DNA of 64,000 nucleotides from Neofusicoccum parvum (Eukaryota > Ascomycota > Dothideomycetes > Botryosphaeriales > Botryosphaeriaceae), in assembly GCA_020912385.1 (NCBI GenBank), contig CP087216.1, forward strand, positions 1,922,001 through 1,986,000, given 5' to 3'. Of this stretch, positions 36,229-48,278 are shown piece after piece. The number at the start of each line of letters is the position of its first letter. Position 1 is the stretch's first letter. The notes beneath the pieces were generated by a model, which saw only the letters and a list, made by a program, of their open reading frames with translations, was not told the DNA's origin and did no database searches. The translations under genes and the position numbers were made by a program.

Positions 36229-38802
36229 TCAGACAAGTCTTATGTACCTTTCTCTATACCCTGCGAAATAGCACCACCGCCTTGAGAATGGGTCTGAGTA
36301 ACCATTGATGCATCCAACCGCGATCCTTCTAAACAAATGCCCTTCTAATTCTTCAACCAGCATTACTTGCAACATCCTGTAATATTCTGGGTCTCTCGAA
36401 ACGCGTGGTCTTGAAATCGAAATGACGATCCACGAGCAATTTCGGACGTTCTGAATTCTATCTTTCAAGTTGGATTCAGTGTCGAATAGCACTCCGCAAG
36501 GCCTGCCATTCTTCTTGAAAACCACAGTCATCGGTTCTTCCGTGGCTTTCCTGTGTGAAATAGAGAATGTTTCTTCGAACGAGTTTCGCCTCGTGTCGTA
36601 CATAAGCCGACAATCCCTTGTTGTAAGTTGGCGGAGCTTTGAATCTTGAAACTCGAAGAGCTGTCCGTTTTCCACGCTGAAATGTGAGAAAGGCAGCGAC
36701 GGTGTGAAAAATGTCAGCATAGAAGATGCCATAAGACCGTGAAGATTTTCAAAACCATGGAAGTTTGGTAAAGGCCGCAGGAAAACGTTCAGTACTGAAA
36801 GCGGATCCTGATGGTAAAATCTGAATAGAGGTCCGGGTAACCAATTGTTCTTGTCGGAGCAACTGAAGGCATTGAGATACCGGAAAGGCCAGTCAGGTAA
36901 AGTGATTGGGCCAGGATGCGTCCTAGAAGTGATGAGTTCCACCGCAGAATGGAACTGGTCTACGGTTGGTGTTGGAATTATATTCCAGTGTGAGAGAGTT
37001 GCGATACCCCTCCTATAGATGTCTTCGAGCTGTGTTCTTGAGGAGGTCATGTCGATATGTAGACTGCGTATAAAAGACTTCAAAAACAAAACACTTGGGC
37101 GGATAAAATCTCTTGCAAACATGTAGGAATCGTTTGAACGCAGAGGGCGGATTGATAGCCATGAATCTCGGTAGTTTTTCGACCTCGGAATCCCTCGATA
37201 GAGGGGCTGTTCATAACACCACTCTATCAAGGGGCCAGATGTTAAGAATCGCGAACCCGCCGTAGCGAGTCCATCCACAACGTAAGTCCACTCGACTGGA
37301 GTGAATGATTCAGCAGGGTGGCTATGAAGGACCCTTCCGCTCCACGCGCCCCAAGACCAGCTTGGTGAACACTGCCACACAGGATTTTCGAAGGTATTAT
37401 TGCGACCATGGAATGGTGTAGCGGGCCGCCACAACAGAGCCGACCAAAGGTTGGTTTAGGGAAGGCCCTCCCAGAGCTCACATTGGAATTTTTGACCCAA
37501 AATTTGCGCAATACCCTCGAAGGCTTTGAGTCGATCGGACGCATAAGACAGTTGCCTCCCAGTGTATCGGCGGAGAAGTGTTTCGTACGCTTCAATCAGA
37601 TTCGTCTTCGAGAGGTAATTTGCAATGTTGTCTGACCGAGTATTGAGCGCTGAGAGATCTCCACGGTCTGGTTTGTGCAAGAACTGCACTCGTTCATCTT
37701 CTCGGAAGGAAGCTGAAGGACACTGGAAGTAGACTTGTCGATCGGACAAGAAGAGACATCTCCGAGAGATTAAACGTTCCTGGAAAGTCCATCCTCGGCT
37801 TTCGTAAACCGTGTGTTTTTCGACTTGTGCCAAGCAAGGCGCCCGGCCTACAAGAAGCAGATCCTGTCCCAAATCCTCAACGAGGCATATCGGATTTCTG
37901 CTTCCTGGGCGCACGCCAGGTAGAGTTTGGGAACTGTCGGCTCCAGAAATAGCCACAAGGGTAAGGTTCGCCTGATCGTAGATAGCGTCCATCTGCCCGA
38001 TCTGTGTGTGTTTGCACTCCGGATCGTCGTCAATGATGCAAAGCATATCGCACCACAGATATCGTTGGCCAATCAAACGGCACAATTCCATGGAGTCGCG
38101 GACAACGGGTGGAATGTGCTGGTCGGGTGAGCGAAGGGATCCTTCCGTCTGCAAGCTGGAAATTGTGCTTGATGTTGTCTTCGTGATGTTTCTTCCCTGG
38201 ACGTCTCCCCACACATAGCTCATGGCAACATAATCGGCCTGTGGTTCAGCAAACACAAGCTTCTCCTCAAAGACATCGACCAAAATCAGGTCTTTGGGCT
38301 CGCGACCGACTGATGTGGATTTCTCGCCGTTGCATGTGGACCCATGGGTCTGCCGGCACTCTTCGATCCAGGAAATGATTTGCTCAGGACTGATGTCAGA
38401 AAGATTGAGACTTGATATGTAATCTGCGGCATGGTTGCGAGCCTCTCCGGTTTCCTTTGAAATATCGATGATTGATATCCAGCCAATCGCTTCCTCTGGC
38501 GAGCCATGGTCGTAAGAAATGCCCAGGTGTCCGTCGGAGAACCGGGGATTGAGTGTAACGGTGATCTCACTCTCGCTTTCATCCACGCCGCTCTGTTGTA
38601 AGAGGCGGAGAGTGAGTTTGCAGAGGTGGCAACTCCTCTGAGCGATCTTTTGCGGTGAGCCGAGGTGTAGGAGGTCGTCGAATGGCTGACTTCTGTTTCG
38701 CAGCTCGAAAATGTGACTGCACACATCACACAGCCCCAGCTCTTTCACCGGCATTTTACTTTTCCTTTTTCGTTTCCGCATGGAGGGTAGGGGATATGTC
38801 AT
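36229..38802 (-). pseudogene. HET-domain gene interrupted by one in-frame TAA
   Basis: One frame of 858 codons from 38802 to 36229, broken only by a TAA at 37456-37458. The first part (448 aa) holds the heterokaryon-incompatibility domain: YVAMSYVWGD, RYLWCDMLCIIDDD, QMDAIYDQANLTLVAISG, SRGWTFQERLISRRCLFLS. After the stop the same frame continues LWSALLWRP and PSWSWGAW, motifs normally found downstream in HET proteins, for about 400 aa. No phase-consistent intron removes the stop. CAA to TAA is the change that repeat-induced point mutation makes, but one site does not prove RIP. HET proteins control allorecognition-triggered cell death. A truncated 448-aa protein or stop readthrough remains possible. 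Confidence 0.8.
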
Positions 38803-39534
38803 GGTAGGGGGAGGGAAGATAGGAAGTCGTGAGTGAGGTGTAGGTTTATTGATCGAGATGGTGGTTTGGAGTGAAGAAGATGAAAGCAGCGGTACGACTG
38901 ATCAAACTACTTATATCGATTTGAAATCCCAAGAAAAACCGGTGAGATGGGAGCACTGCTGCCTGAAAAGACACTGCCTTGAAATGCGCATCGCACGAAT
39001 AACAAGGCTGAGCGGACCTGCTACAGGAATTCCGCTGTGTCACAACATCGATAACGCGAGTGTCCCATAAAAAGTCATGCTGGAGTTTCACAACTGTGAA
39101 GGTCAGCCTACAGGCTTGCCTACGTGACGTGTCCAAGGCGAAATCTCATCTGCTTAGGTTCACCTACACTGATTGGCGCACCATCAAGCCCAAGATTCAG
39201 CCTTGTGAACCCAAGGAACGTAGGAGCGCCTCGCTGCGGAAGACGCTTCTGTGTCCGGATGGATGCTTCAACTCCCTATCCACAGCCCACTGTGTTGCCA
39301 TCACAAAGGTAGAGATCACAACCGCAGTTTCGATTGATCAAAGAGCTCGAAAGTCTGACGTTGAAATATCAGGGTAATCAGGCAACGATGTTGAATGACT
39401 TGACGTCCAATCCGATCTAGGCACTCTCAAAGGAATCAACCCCCGCTCGATCGTAAATGCATAAGAAAAACCCACCACGCGACAGGTATGAACAACAAAG
39501 AAATTTTTTACACAGCCCTTCCATCAATCCACGC
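38803..39534. other. Intergenic between HET gene and MET10
   Basis: 732 bp with the HET gene promoter and the MET10 3' flank. No gene is seen. Confidence 0.45.
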
Positions 39535-42500
39535 TTAGTAGACCTCAAGCACGTAGCGGCCCTCCTCCTTGAACTCTTCGATGACCCTCCTGCTATCCAC
39601 CTTCTTACCCGCAGCCTTCGCGTCCGCCTCGATCGCCTCCTGCAGCACCTCGGTGACATCCGGGACGGGCCAGGTGGGGCCGCAGAGGTAGAAGCTGCCC
39701 TCCTCGGAGAGGTAGGCCTTGCGGATGTCCTCGAGCGTCTGGCGCATGCGGTCCTGGATGTAGATCTTCTCGGGCTGGTCACGCGAGAAGGCGCGGCCGA
39801 GCAAAGTGATGATGCCGGCGTCCTGGTAGGCCTCCCACTCCTCGCCGTACAGGTACTCCTCGCGCTGGTGACGCGAGCCCATGTACAGCATGACGGCGCC
39901 GATCTCCTCGCCTGCCTGCTTCTGGCGCGCGCGCTCCTGGACGAAGGCGCGGAAGGGCGCGAGACCCGTGCCGAGACCGGCCATGATGATGGGGGCCGTC
40001 GTCTTGGGGGGCAGCTTCATGACCGACGGCTTGACCGAGACAGTGACGGGGGCGCCGACGGGGAGGGAGTTGAGGTAGCGAGTGGCCTGACCGAAACGGT
40101 CGCGGCCCTTCGAGTCAACCCAGCCGACGGTGACGATGAGCAGAGAAACGGCGTTGGGGGTGACCTTCTGCGACGAAGCAATCGAGTACTCACGGCGCTT
40201 CATCGGGCTGACAATGCGGACAATGTCGTTGAAGGACGGGTGAGCAGACTTGAACTCGAGCAGGACATCCGCGAAGGTGATGGTGTCAACTTCAGCACGA
40301 CGCTTGAACTCGGTAGCACCGTCAGGAGTGACCAGAGTGAGGAGCGACTGCCTTTCCTTCTCATCGTCGGCAAACTCTGCCAAGGACTCGTAGAAGCGCT
40401 TCGGCGGGCGGCCGAAAATGTCGATGTTCTGAAGGAGGGCCTGGTAGACGGTGCGGTTCTCGAGCACGTTGGGGTCCTCGCGAGTGGGAACCTCAACAAT
40501 TTCCTCGGGGTTGAGGCCGTACCACTCGATGAACTGCTGAACCATCTTAGGGTCATTCTCGGCGTGAATTCCGAGAGCCTCGCCAATCTCGTACTTGACA
40601 CCAGAGGTACCAAGGTCAAACTCGATGTGGAAGATGTTACGGTCATAGTCGGGAGGAGTAAGACGGCGACGCTCCTTGACGTGGACGATGGAAGTCTTGA
40701 CACCCAGGTCAGGGCGGAGGGCAGTCTTGGTGCCGTAAGCCTCCTTGAAGGCAAGACCCTTTGCGGCGACGACCCAGTTCTTGAGAAGAGTTGGCGGCTC
40801 AGGGTCGACCTTCTGGAACGAGGTGAAGCTGTTGACATTGATATCGGTCGGCAGGGAAATGCTCTCAACCTCGGGCTCGATGGTAGCCCAAGACTCAGGA
40901 ACCTCAATCTGGCGGAGAGCCGTCTCGACATCCTTGACAATGCTGTCCAAAGAGCCGCCGCTAAGAGTGGCGAGCTTGTGGGACAGAGTATCAAATTTGT
41001 CAGCCTCGGCGACCTTCAGGAAGGCAAGCTCGGCCAGGTAAGACTCAAGCGCGGCATCCTCAGCAACATTCTCAGAAGCAGTCGGATCCAGAACGAACAG
41101 GTTGATCTTCTTGCCGAAGATTCCCTTCCGAGCACCAACTGACAGGCGCTTCTCAAGATCCTCGTCCTTGATACCAGGAAGAGTGGCAATTAGGGTACCG
41201 CCAGACTTCAAGCTGTTAAGGACATCAAACTCATTGAGGATCTTCTCATCGCCGACGAAGGCAACGTCGGCCGCATCGACAGAGTATGCAGCCTCGAGGG
41301 ACTTGCTGGCCTTGCGAATATCCGTGCGGATGACACCACCCTGGACAAGGTTGTCATGGCCGGTGCGGACGGTCACATTGCTGGCAGAGTCCTTGGAGTA
41401 CAGCTGGCCCAGAACGATGGGAGCACCAACACCAACAGACTCATCAATGTTCCAGAAAGTGTACTGCTGGGCCGAGGCATCGGAAATGGAAAGACCGGCC
41501 TGAGCGGCTTCGGAGCTGAACTTGGAGAAGAGGTTGACGAACTTGGCGGGAGTCCAGACCTCCTCACGTGCGTACTTGACATCCACAACTGAGGCGGAGC
41601 TGGCCTCAGAGAAGCTGACAGCAGCGAGGACGTCGCTGTAAAGAGCAGAGTGAACGCTATCGTCGGAGACAGCAGCGGTGTCGTGGACCTGGCCCAGAAC
41701 AGCAATGTTCTGGACAGACTTGGGCAGGGTCTCAAGGAAGACCTCCTCAACAAAAGGACGGTAGACACGGACGTTGATCAAGCCAACCTTCACACCCTTG
41801 GCAGCAAGCGAATCCGCGACCTGAGCACCCAGAGAAGCCTCAATGGTGCCGAAAGCAACAATGACAGTCTCGGGAGTGGCATCGCCGTGGTACTCGAACA
41901 GCTGGTAATCAAAGCCGAATTCGTCGTTGAAGGCCTTGAGAAGGCGCACAACCCTGCCCTCGTTGTCGGAGTGCTTGCCCTCGACGCTCGAAGTAGCCTT
42001 GAGAATGGCGTTGTAGTTGTTGACCAGGCCAGACTTGTCCATCACATCGACGACGCGGGTGGTCTCACGGCCAACAGTAATTCCGTCGTAGGTGTGGATG
42101 GTGGGCACGACACCGGCGAGAAGGGTGGCAAACAGAGACATGTGCTGGATCTCGTAGGCAGAGGCGCTGGAAACAACCCCAAGACCAAGTTCCTCGGCCA
42201 GAGTGAAGCTGGTGGAGTAATCGGTGACCAGGCCAGTGGAAGATCCAGCAGCATAGTCCACAGCGGCAATATGGGCGACCAGAGGGTTCGCGACGGAGTA
42301 CAGCAGCGACAGCTGGTCCAGAGCAGGCCTCAGCTGCTGCAGGCTCGAAGACGAGGCAACGATGGCCTGGGGAATGTGCCTCTTGGACAGGTCAAAGTCC
42401 TTGGAGAAAATGTATCCGAGGGCAACATTGCCTGCGCCGGTGCGAGTCTCGAGAGAGGAGACGCCAGTCTTGTAGCCAAACGCGTTGTTCTCGCCCTGCG

Positions 42501-42750
42501 ACTGCCATTCCTTCAAGGCGGCGTCCAGATCGAAGGTGTCGGGCGAGTAGGAGAAGATCTTGTCGGAGAGGGCGAAGGCGACTTGCTGGACGAGCGTCTG
42601 GGCCGTCAGGTAGGTAGGGCCGGAGATGGACGACAGCGGGACATGCTGGCCAAAGGGCAGGCTCGAGGAGGCCTGGGCGAAGCGCTTGAGGGCGGTTTGC
42701 TGGGCGGGCTCGGCCTGGGGGCCAGCGGACTCGGGCAGCTGGAGATGCAT
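39535..42750 (-). CDS. MET10: Sulfite reductase (NADPH) flavoprotein subunit MET10
   Basis: 1071 aa, single exon, the normal length for fungal Met10. The N-terminal half resembles the pyruvate:ferredoxin oxidoreductase domain (AVDYAAGSSTGLVTDYS, GITVGRETTRVVDVMD). The C-terminal half is a ferredoxin-NADP reductase-type module: FAD site RREYSIASS, GTGLAPFRAFVQERARQ, YLYGEEW, FYLCGPTW, ending in the aromatic YVLEVY that stacks on FAD. With the sirohaem Met5 subunit it reduces sulfite to sulfide for cysteine and methionine synthesis. I start at MHLQLPES; the frame is open 82 codons further, but that part looks like leader. Its reverse strand contains long open frames that are artefacts of codon bias. 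Confidence 0.96.
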   Translation of the reverse strand: MHLQLPESAGPQAEPAQQTALKRFAQASSSLPFGQHVPLSSISGPTYLTAQTLVQQVAFALSDKIFSYSPDTFDLDAALKEWQSQGENNAFGYKTGVSSLETRTGAGNVALGYIFSKDFDLSKRHIPQAIVASSSSLQQLRPALDQLSLLYSVANPLVAHIAAVDYAAGSSTGLVTDYSTSFTLAEELGLGVVSSASAYEIQHMSLFATLLAGVVPTIHTYDGITVGRETTRVVDVMDKSGLVNNYNAILKATSSVEGKHSDNEGRVVRLLKAFNDEFGFDYQLFEYHGDATPETVIVAFGTIEASLGAQVADSLAAKGVKVGLINVRVYRPFVEEVFLETLPKSVQNIAVLGQVHDTAAVSDDSVHSALYSDVLAAVSFSEASSASVVDVKYAREEVWTPAKFVNLFSKFSSEAAQAGLSISDASAQQYTFWNIDESVGVGAPIVLGQLYSKDSASNVTVRTGHDNLVQGGVIRTDIRKASKSLEAAYSVDAADVAFVGDEKILNEFDVLNSLKSGGTLIATLPGIKDEDLEKRLSVGARKGIFGKKINLFVLDPTASENVAEDAALESYLAELAFLKVAEADKFDTLSHKLATLSGGSLDSIVKDVETALRQIEVPESWATIEPEVESISLPTDINVNSFTSFQKVDPEPPTLLKNWVVAAKGLAFKEAYGTKTALRPDLGVKTSIVHVKERRRLTPPDYDRNIFHIEFDLGTSGVKYEIGEALGIHAENDPKMVQQFIEWYGLNPEEIVEVPTREDPNVLENRTVYQALLQNIDIFGRPPKRFYESLAEFADDEKERQSLLTLVTPDGATEFKRRAEVDTITFADVLLEFKSAHPSFNDIVRIVSPMKRREYSIASSQKVTPNAVSLLIVTVGWVDSKGRDRFGQATRYLNSLPVGAPVTVSVKPSVMKLPPKTTAPIIMAGLGTGLAPFRAFVQERARQKQAGEEIGAVMLYMGSRHQREEYLYGEEWEAYQDAGIITLLGRAFSRDQPEKIYIQDRMRQTLEDIRKAYLSEEGSFYLCGPTWPVPDVTEVLQEAIEADAKAAGKKVDSRRVIEEFKEEGRYVLEVY

Positions 42751-44283
42751 GTTGCGATCTCGCGTAAGGCGGGGCAGCGGTAAAACAGAAACTTTTGGGT
42801 GGTATCTCAAGGGAAAGACGAATTCGACGGCGCTGTACACGAAGAGAAGCGGCGCGCCCTGCTGCTGTACGAGTCCTCCGCGGCGGGCTTCTTTGTGTGG
42901 TGAGGCGGGCGCGTAAAGAGAGGAATGGCACCTCGGCGGTGCAGACGGGCGCGGCGGGGAGAAAAAGTGAAATCTAGCCCCGGTATCGCTGAGCAATCAA
43001 TGCGCCGGCAAGGACACATGGGCCCGGTCAGCGAGCAGTGGCGCGCCATGGCTGGTGGAATTTGCTGGTGGACGGAGGGCAGCCGCTGTGAAGAGTTAAG
43101 CGGCAATCACGCAATCGCGGTCGGCAGTGCTCGGGATGACTCGGTCCGTGATTATTCAGCCGCCCTCAGATGCCGACCATGCCGCTGCGCGCCCGCCGCG
43201 TCCGTTGCCTCTGTGCCGTGGAGTCGCGATGCAGCATCGTGCGCGCGCTTCTCAACAAGCCTCCGTCTTGTCGGCCGTCGCTTCCGTCGTCGAGAGCTGC
43301 TGCCGCTTGCGTAATTGCCAAGTGCGGTTAGGTGCGTTTTTGGTTCGCAGGCGGCAGAAGCACATCATCGAACATGACATTTGCGTTCCTGCGTTTCGTT
43401 TTCTCGGACCCGGGCCAGCTCGCCATGTCTGGGACGAGGCTCTCGAAGGGACTCGAGGCAGCCGAAGGGACGCCTTTCTTGCGCTGGCGGAGGAGCCCAT
43501 CACAGCCCTCGATATTCTGCTGACTCGCCCTCAGCCTTAGGACCGCCGCGCTGACTCGAGCTACGCTGGACCCTGAAATCGGCCGATGTCGCAACTCTCT
43601 TCTGAACGTCTTCTTCTCCGCATTCCCTCCACTTCCGTGCCGCCTGTCCGCTTCCCATCGTTTCACCCACGCAACTCAATGTGTTGGCAGTACCAAAATG
43701 GTCGCTCCCGCAGCAGCTGCGCGTGCTGTGCGGAGGTACTGCAGCGGAGCACATCCGGCGCAACGGTCTACGTCATCGGGAGTGTGAGCGGAGTCCCGCC
43801 GCGTACTTCTGCTGGATTGCGTAGAGGATGTAACCAAATCGTTCCGGACGAGCGTTTCGATGTCTCATGAGCTGTGTACCACATACGATCTGTTCAGAAA
43901 GGAACGGTGCGATGGTCTCAGCTTTCTAGCGCGGAATCGCGGCTTTGTGCTGGTGATTCAAGGTGGGTGTCACACGTGCGGGGCCCGAGGGACTCTATCT
44001 ACACGCCGCGGGCATTGGCAAGATATCAATGCCCCATCGCCCTCCACTCTTGAATTGGCCCATCAAGGTATCCCGTTACGCCTGCGTACAATCCATGCTC
44101 TTCCTGATTCGCGCATGAGGGGCACGGCGTGACGCGGGTTCCCTTATCAACGTCAAGATACAGTCTGCCTCAACTCCCTCAAATTCATTTCCATCTCAGT
44201 CGCTTTCTACCTTGCGTTTCTCCTATTACCCTGTCAGACCCTCCAATTCGTAATCCGTGCACTGGTCCCAGTCACACACCACA
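42751..44283. other. Divergent intergenic MET10/amidase
   Basis: 1.5 kb between divergent starts. Frames here are short and without domains. AT and CT-rich sequence from about 44130 is the probable amidase leader. Confidence 0.45.
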
Positions 44284-45960
44284 ATGGCCAAGAGACCGTT
44301 CCCTCTCATCCAGACCAAGCCGGTCCCTTCCGGCGACGCCGCATGGGAAAACAAACGCAAGGCCATCATAGATGATTTCGTTAGCAAAATTCCTGAAGAG
44401 TATTACATCCCACAGAGATATGTCGACAGTCCACCGCTAGACGTTACAAATATTCCACGAGAATGTGGAATCCTTACTGACGAGGAGCTGGAAATCACCG
44501 AAAACTACGATGCCGTCGGCCTTGCTAATGCCATTGCAACACGCAAGTACTCATCTGTGACCGTCGCCACGGCCTTTTGCAAACGCGCCATCATCGCCCA
44601 CCAGGTGAGTTGCTGCTTGTCGCAGTGGTTCATGGACGAGGCACTCGAGCGCGCAAAGGCCCTGGACGACCATCTTGAGCGCACCGGCAAGACCGTAGGA
44701 CCACTCCACGGCGTCCCCATTAGCATCAAGGAGCACATGGCCATCGCGGGCCACACCTCGTCCTACGGCTTCGTCAGCTCCATCGAGCCCATGGACTCCG
44801 ACGCCCACATGATCGCCATCCTGCGCTCCCTCGGCGCCGTCTTCTACGTCAAAACCAACCAGCCGCAATCCATCATGCACCTCGAGAGCGACTCCCACCT
44901 CGGCCGCGTCCTCCTCCCCCACAATATCAACCTCTCCGCCGGCGGCTCCACCGGCGGCGAAGCCGCCCTCATCGCCCTCCGCGGCTCCGTCCTAGGCGTG
45001 GGCACCGACATAGGCGGCTCCGTCCGCGGACCCGCCGGCTTCTGCGGCATCTACGGCTTCAAGCCCACGGCATACACGCTGCCCATGCGCGGATTCCTCC
45101 CGCACGGCTTCGTAGCCGAGCTCAACATCCTCTGCTCAACAGGGCCGATGTGCCGATCACTCCGCGACCTAGACCTCTTCATGCGCCTCGTACTCAGCAC
45201 ACAGCCACACCTCACCGACCCGCTCCTCACCCCCATCCCCTGGACCGGCCTCGCGACGCCGACGCCCTCACCGCTCAAAATCGGCATCATGACCCACGAC
45301 GGCGCCATCCACCCCCAACCCCCCGTCGCCCGCGCCCTCGCCTGGGCGCGCGCCCGCCTGGCGCCGCACGCCAGCTTCACGCTCCAGCCGTACACGCCGC
45401 ACCGTTCCGCCGCCGCCATCCGCCTCATCCGGCAGATGTACTGGCCCGACGGCGGCCGCGGCGTGCGGCGCGCCCTGGCCGCCGCCGCCGAGCCCATGCA
45501 CCCCCTCACCCGCCACATCCTCGCCGACGCCGACGCCCCCGCCGAGCTGCCCGCGTCGGAGGTCACCCGCCAGCGCGTCGAGCGCGACGCCTTCCGCGCG
45601 GCGTTCGCGGCGGACTGGAACGCGCAGGACGTCGATGTCGTGCTCGCGCCCGTGTTTGTCGGCCCGGCGTGCGCGCATGACTCCGCGTTCTACTGGAATT
45701 ACACCGCGTTGTGGAACTTTGTGGATTACCCTGGGGTGGTGTTCCCGACGCCGGTGGTGGTGGGGGGGAAGGGGGAGGAAGGCGGGTATGGGGAGGGGGC
45801 GGAGACGCCGCTGAGCGAGGAGTGCGCGCATGTGAGGAGGTTGTGGGAGGAGGGGGATTTTGTGGGCGCGCCGGTGAACCTGCAGCTGGTGGCTAGGAAG
45901 CATCATGATAATCTGCTGTTTGGCGCGTTGGCGGTGGTGAGGGAGGCGTTGGCGCTTTGA
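44284..45960 (+). CDS. Amidase-signature family amidase (acetamidase-like)
   Basis: 558 aa from the ATG in ACAATGGCC; an in-frame ATG 9 codons upstream is less likely. The catalytic triad of the amidase signature family is complete: Lys149 (ISIKEH), Ser222 (AGGSTGGE), Ser246 (DIGGSVRGP). AFCKRAIIAHQ and TGKTVGPLHGVPIS match the fungal acetamidase (AmdS) subgroup. A GTGAGT follows HQ, but reading through matches family length, so I call no intron. It likely hydrolyses small amides to carboxylate and ammonium in the cytosol. No signal peptide. It stands at the head of a stretch of other nitrogen-release genes. Confidence 0.93.
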   Translation: MAKRPFPLIQTKPVPSGDAAWENKRKAIIDDFVSKIPEEYYIPQRYVDSPPLDVTNIPRECGILTDEELEITENYDAVGLANAIATRKYSSVTVATAFCKRAIIAHQVSCCLSQWFMDEALERAKALDDHLERTGKTVGPLHGVPISIKEHMAIAGHTSSYGFVSSIEPMDSDAHMIAILRSLGAVFYVKTNQPQSIMHLESDSHLGRVLLPHNINLSAGGSTGGEAALIALRGSVLGVGTDIGGSVRGPAGFCGIYGFKPTAYTLPMRGFLPHGFVAELNILCSTGPMCRSLRDLDLFMRLVLSTQPHLTDPLLTPIPWTGLATPTPSPLKIGIMTHDGAIHPQPPVARALAWARARLAPHASFTLQPYTPHRSAAAIRLIRQMYWPDGGRGVRRALAAAAEPMHPLTRHILADADAPAELPASEVTRQRVERDAFRAAFAADWNAQDVDVVLAPVFVGPACAHDSAFYWNYTALWNFVDYPGVVFPTPVVVGGKGEEGGYGEGAETPLSEECAHVRRLWEEGDFVGAPVNLQLVARKHHDNLLFGALAVVREALAL

Positions 45961-47191
45961 GGGCTGAGGGAAGGGTGGGTGGCTGGGCTGCAGGATGCGT
46001 TGCTGATGGGGAGTTGGAAGATTCATCCAGATGGATGCTTCGCCGACCCATTCATCCAACGTGCTTTTTTCACTGGAGTGTCTTACTGTGCAGCGCCATT
46101 TCTTGTGCGGCCCACTGCGGAGGGAGATAGGGAGGATCTGCGGACTGTCGAACGCACTTGATACAGCTTAGCTTGGCAGCCCCCGGCCGGATCTGCAAAT
46201 GCTTGGGTTTGCTTCAACGGAGCACGGTGGCTACTGATAACTTGTGGGGTAACGGAGAAATAACAACAAGGCGGTCGTTTTTAGGCTTGCGACATAGAGC
46301 TAAACCGGAAACTGAGACATAGTCTCCCTTGAACAGGCGACCCACGCTGCCACACTTCCGAAGACGGTTAGGTTTCAGGATGGGCGTTGACGATTGCGCG
46401 TTCAGAGCACTGTCTAACCTTGCCTGAAGCAGTAATTGTCCAGAAAGTGGCGGCATGGGTTCTCTTCTCGACGCGGGGTGTTACGGAAGGGGAGATGAGC
46501 GGTTGTACCTAAAGGGAAAAATCGGGTCGTTCGCATGGACGAGTCGCAGGCGCTGGGCGAATCAGGGCCGATGGGATTGAAGTGCTTACGAATGCCATGG
46601 GGGTCGAGGCGGATTGGCAGTTCGCGGCAGCAGCAGCAGTGGAGAGCGATGGTGAGAAAGCGGATGCTGTTGTTGCAGCCGCCATGACGGAGGATGGCTC
46701 ATCCTGACTCATTCACACCACCGCCTGCCGCCAAACCCCAACAGGCAACTCAACTGGACCTCAACTGCGGTGTCCATCCTGCACCCGCCCGTCGACTCCA
46801 CGCAACAAGCCACCGCACAAGATAAGCCCACCGTACGACTCTCCAGTCTGAGCGCCCGGCGTGCTCGCCAGCGCATATAAGAAAGCTTGCGCGTTGCACA
46901 TCCGGGATCTGGGGTGGGCGTGTGCATTTTGCAGTACCACTGTCTCAGCTCTGCTACCAGCTCGTCCCCCGCCGGGCCCGCACACCACGTGCTCTTGCCT
47001 TCCTGGGCATTTAAAGCAAAGACGCAGAGGACCAGAGTGCCAACCTTATTACTCATCCCATCTCCCTCTATTCCTAATTCCCGTCCGTCTCGACCGCACG
47101 CCCGGATTTCCTACACCTATAACTGCCACACCACTCCCGCTCCTCCCTCCTCAACACCAAACCGAATCCTCCCAGCAGCGCAGCCGCCACC
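45961..47191. other. Intergenic amidase/SDR
   Basis: 1.2 kb. The last 200 bases are a C-rich leader for the SDR gene. Short frames on both strands show no domain. Confidence 0.45.
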
Positions 47192-48195
47192 ATGCCTTCC
47201 GACCCCCGCGTCTCCGCAATCGACAACTTCACCCCCACCATCCACCACGCGCCCGGCACCACCCTCCGCGCCGCCATCACCTCCCCGCTCCCCACCCCCT
47301 ACACCGTCTGCATCATCGGCGCCTCGCGCGGCATCGGCGCCGGCGTCGCGCTGTCGTACGCCCGCGCCGGCGCGACGACGCTCCTCCTCGCCGCGCGCAA
47401 CACGACGCAGCTCGCCGACGTGGCGTCGCAGATCAACGCGATCGCGCCGTCCTGCGCGGTGCACACGGTCGCGTGCGACATCTCGTCGCCGACGTCGGTG
47501 CGCGGGCTGGCGGCGCACGCGGCGACGCGGCTGCGCGCGCACCTCGACGCCGTCGTCGTCAACTCGGGCTACAGCGGCCACGTCGAGCTCGAGCTCACGC
47601 GCGGCGACGCCGCCGCCGACGGCCAGTGGGCCCAGGCTTTCGCCGTCAACGCCCTCGGCACCTACCACGCCGCTCACTACCTGGTGCCGCTGCTGCTGGG
47701 CGCGCCCGAGGGCGCGGGCCGCGCGTTTGTGGTTGTGGGGAGCATTGCCAGCTGCATCCGCACTGGCGCGATTGCGAACTCGAAGTACTGTGTTAGCAAG
47801 ATGGCGCAGGTGCGCATCGTAGAGCATGTAGCGGAGCAGTTTGGCGCGAGGGGGTTGCTGGCTGTGGCGGTGCATCCGGGTGCGGTGGAGACGGAGATGG
47901 CTATGGAGTCGGCGCCGGAGGAGTTTAAGAAGTGTGAGTGTTTTTCTGACGGCTGGGGAATGGGGGATGTGGGCTAACGCGCCGTTTGCTGGTAGATCTC
48001 GTCGATGACCCGGAGCTGTGCGGGCACTTCCTCGTGTGGTTGACCCGTGAACCCGGAAGGTTTCAGTGGATGAATGGCAGGCTGCTGAGCGCGAATTGGG
48101 ACCCTGACGAGCTGGTTGAGATGAAGGAGGAGGTTGTGGACGGAGATTTGTTGAAGTTTGAGGCGAAGACGTCTGCGGAGAAGGTGTCTGAGTAG
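47192..48195 (+). CDS. Short-chain dehydrogenase/reductase
   Basis: Exons 47192-47933 and 47996-48195; 313 aa. Cofactor loop GASRGIG at residues 43-49, ACDISSP, NSGYSG in the NNAG position, VVVGSIAS for the catalytic Ser, and YCVSK with Tyr199/Lys203. HPGAVETEM follows the active site as in classical SDRs. An Arg after the glycine loop (LLAARN) favours NADP(H). An N-terminal extension of about 30 residues is unusual for a cytosolic SDR. The substrate cannot be told. It converges on the Zn2Cys6 regulator gene, with 83 bp between stops. Confidence 0.9.
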
Positions 48196-48278
48196 TGGAG
48201 TGACGCGAATCACGGCCGACTCAATGAAATTAATAAGAGAGACGGCCTCCGGGCTAGAGATGATAGAGTAGCCGCTTC

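Noticed and set aside
39457..41142. 561-codon open frame on the plus strand opposite MET10
   Set aside because: Antisense shadow of strongly biased MET10 codons; Leu/Val/Asp-rich with no domain. The sister frame at 41650-42783 is the same effect.
44608..44613. GTGAGT inside the amidase as an intron donor
   Set aside because: Reading through keeps the conserved spacing between AHQ and the downstream DEALERAK motif, so it is coding.
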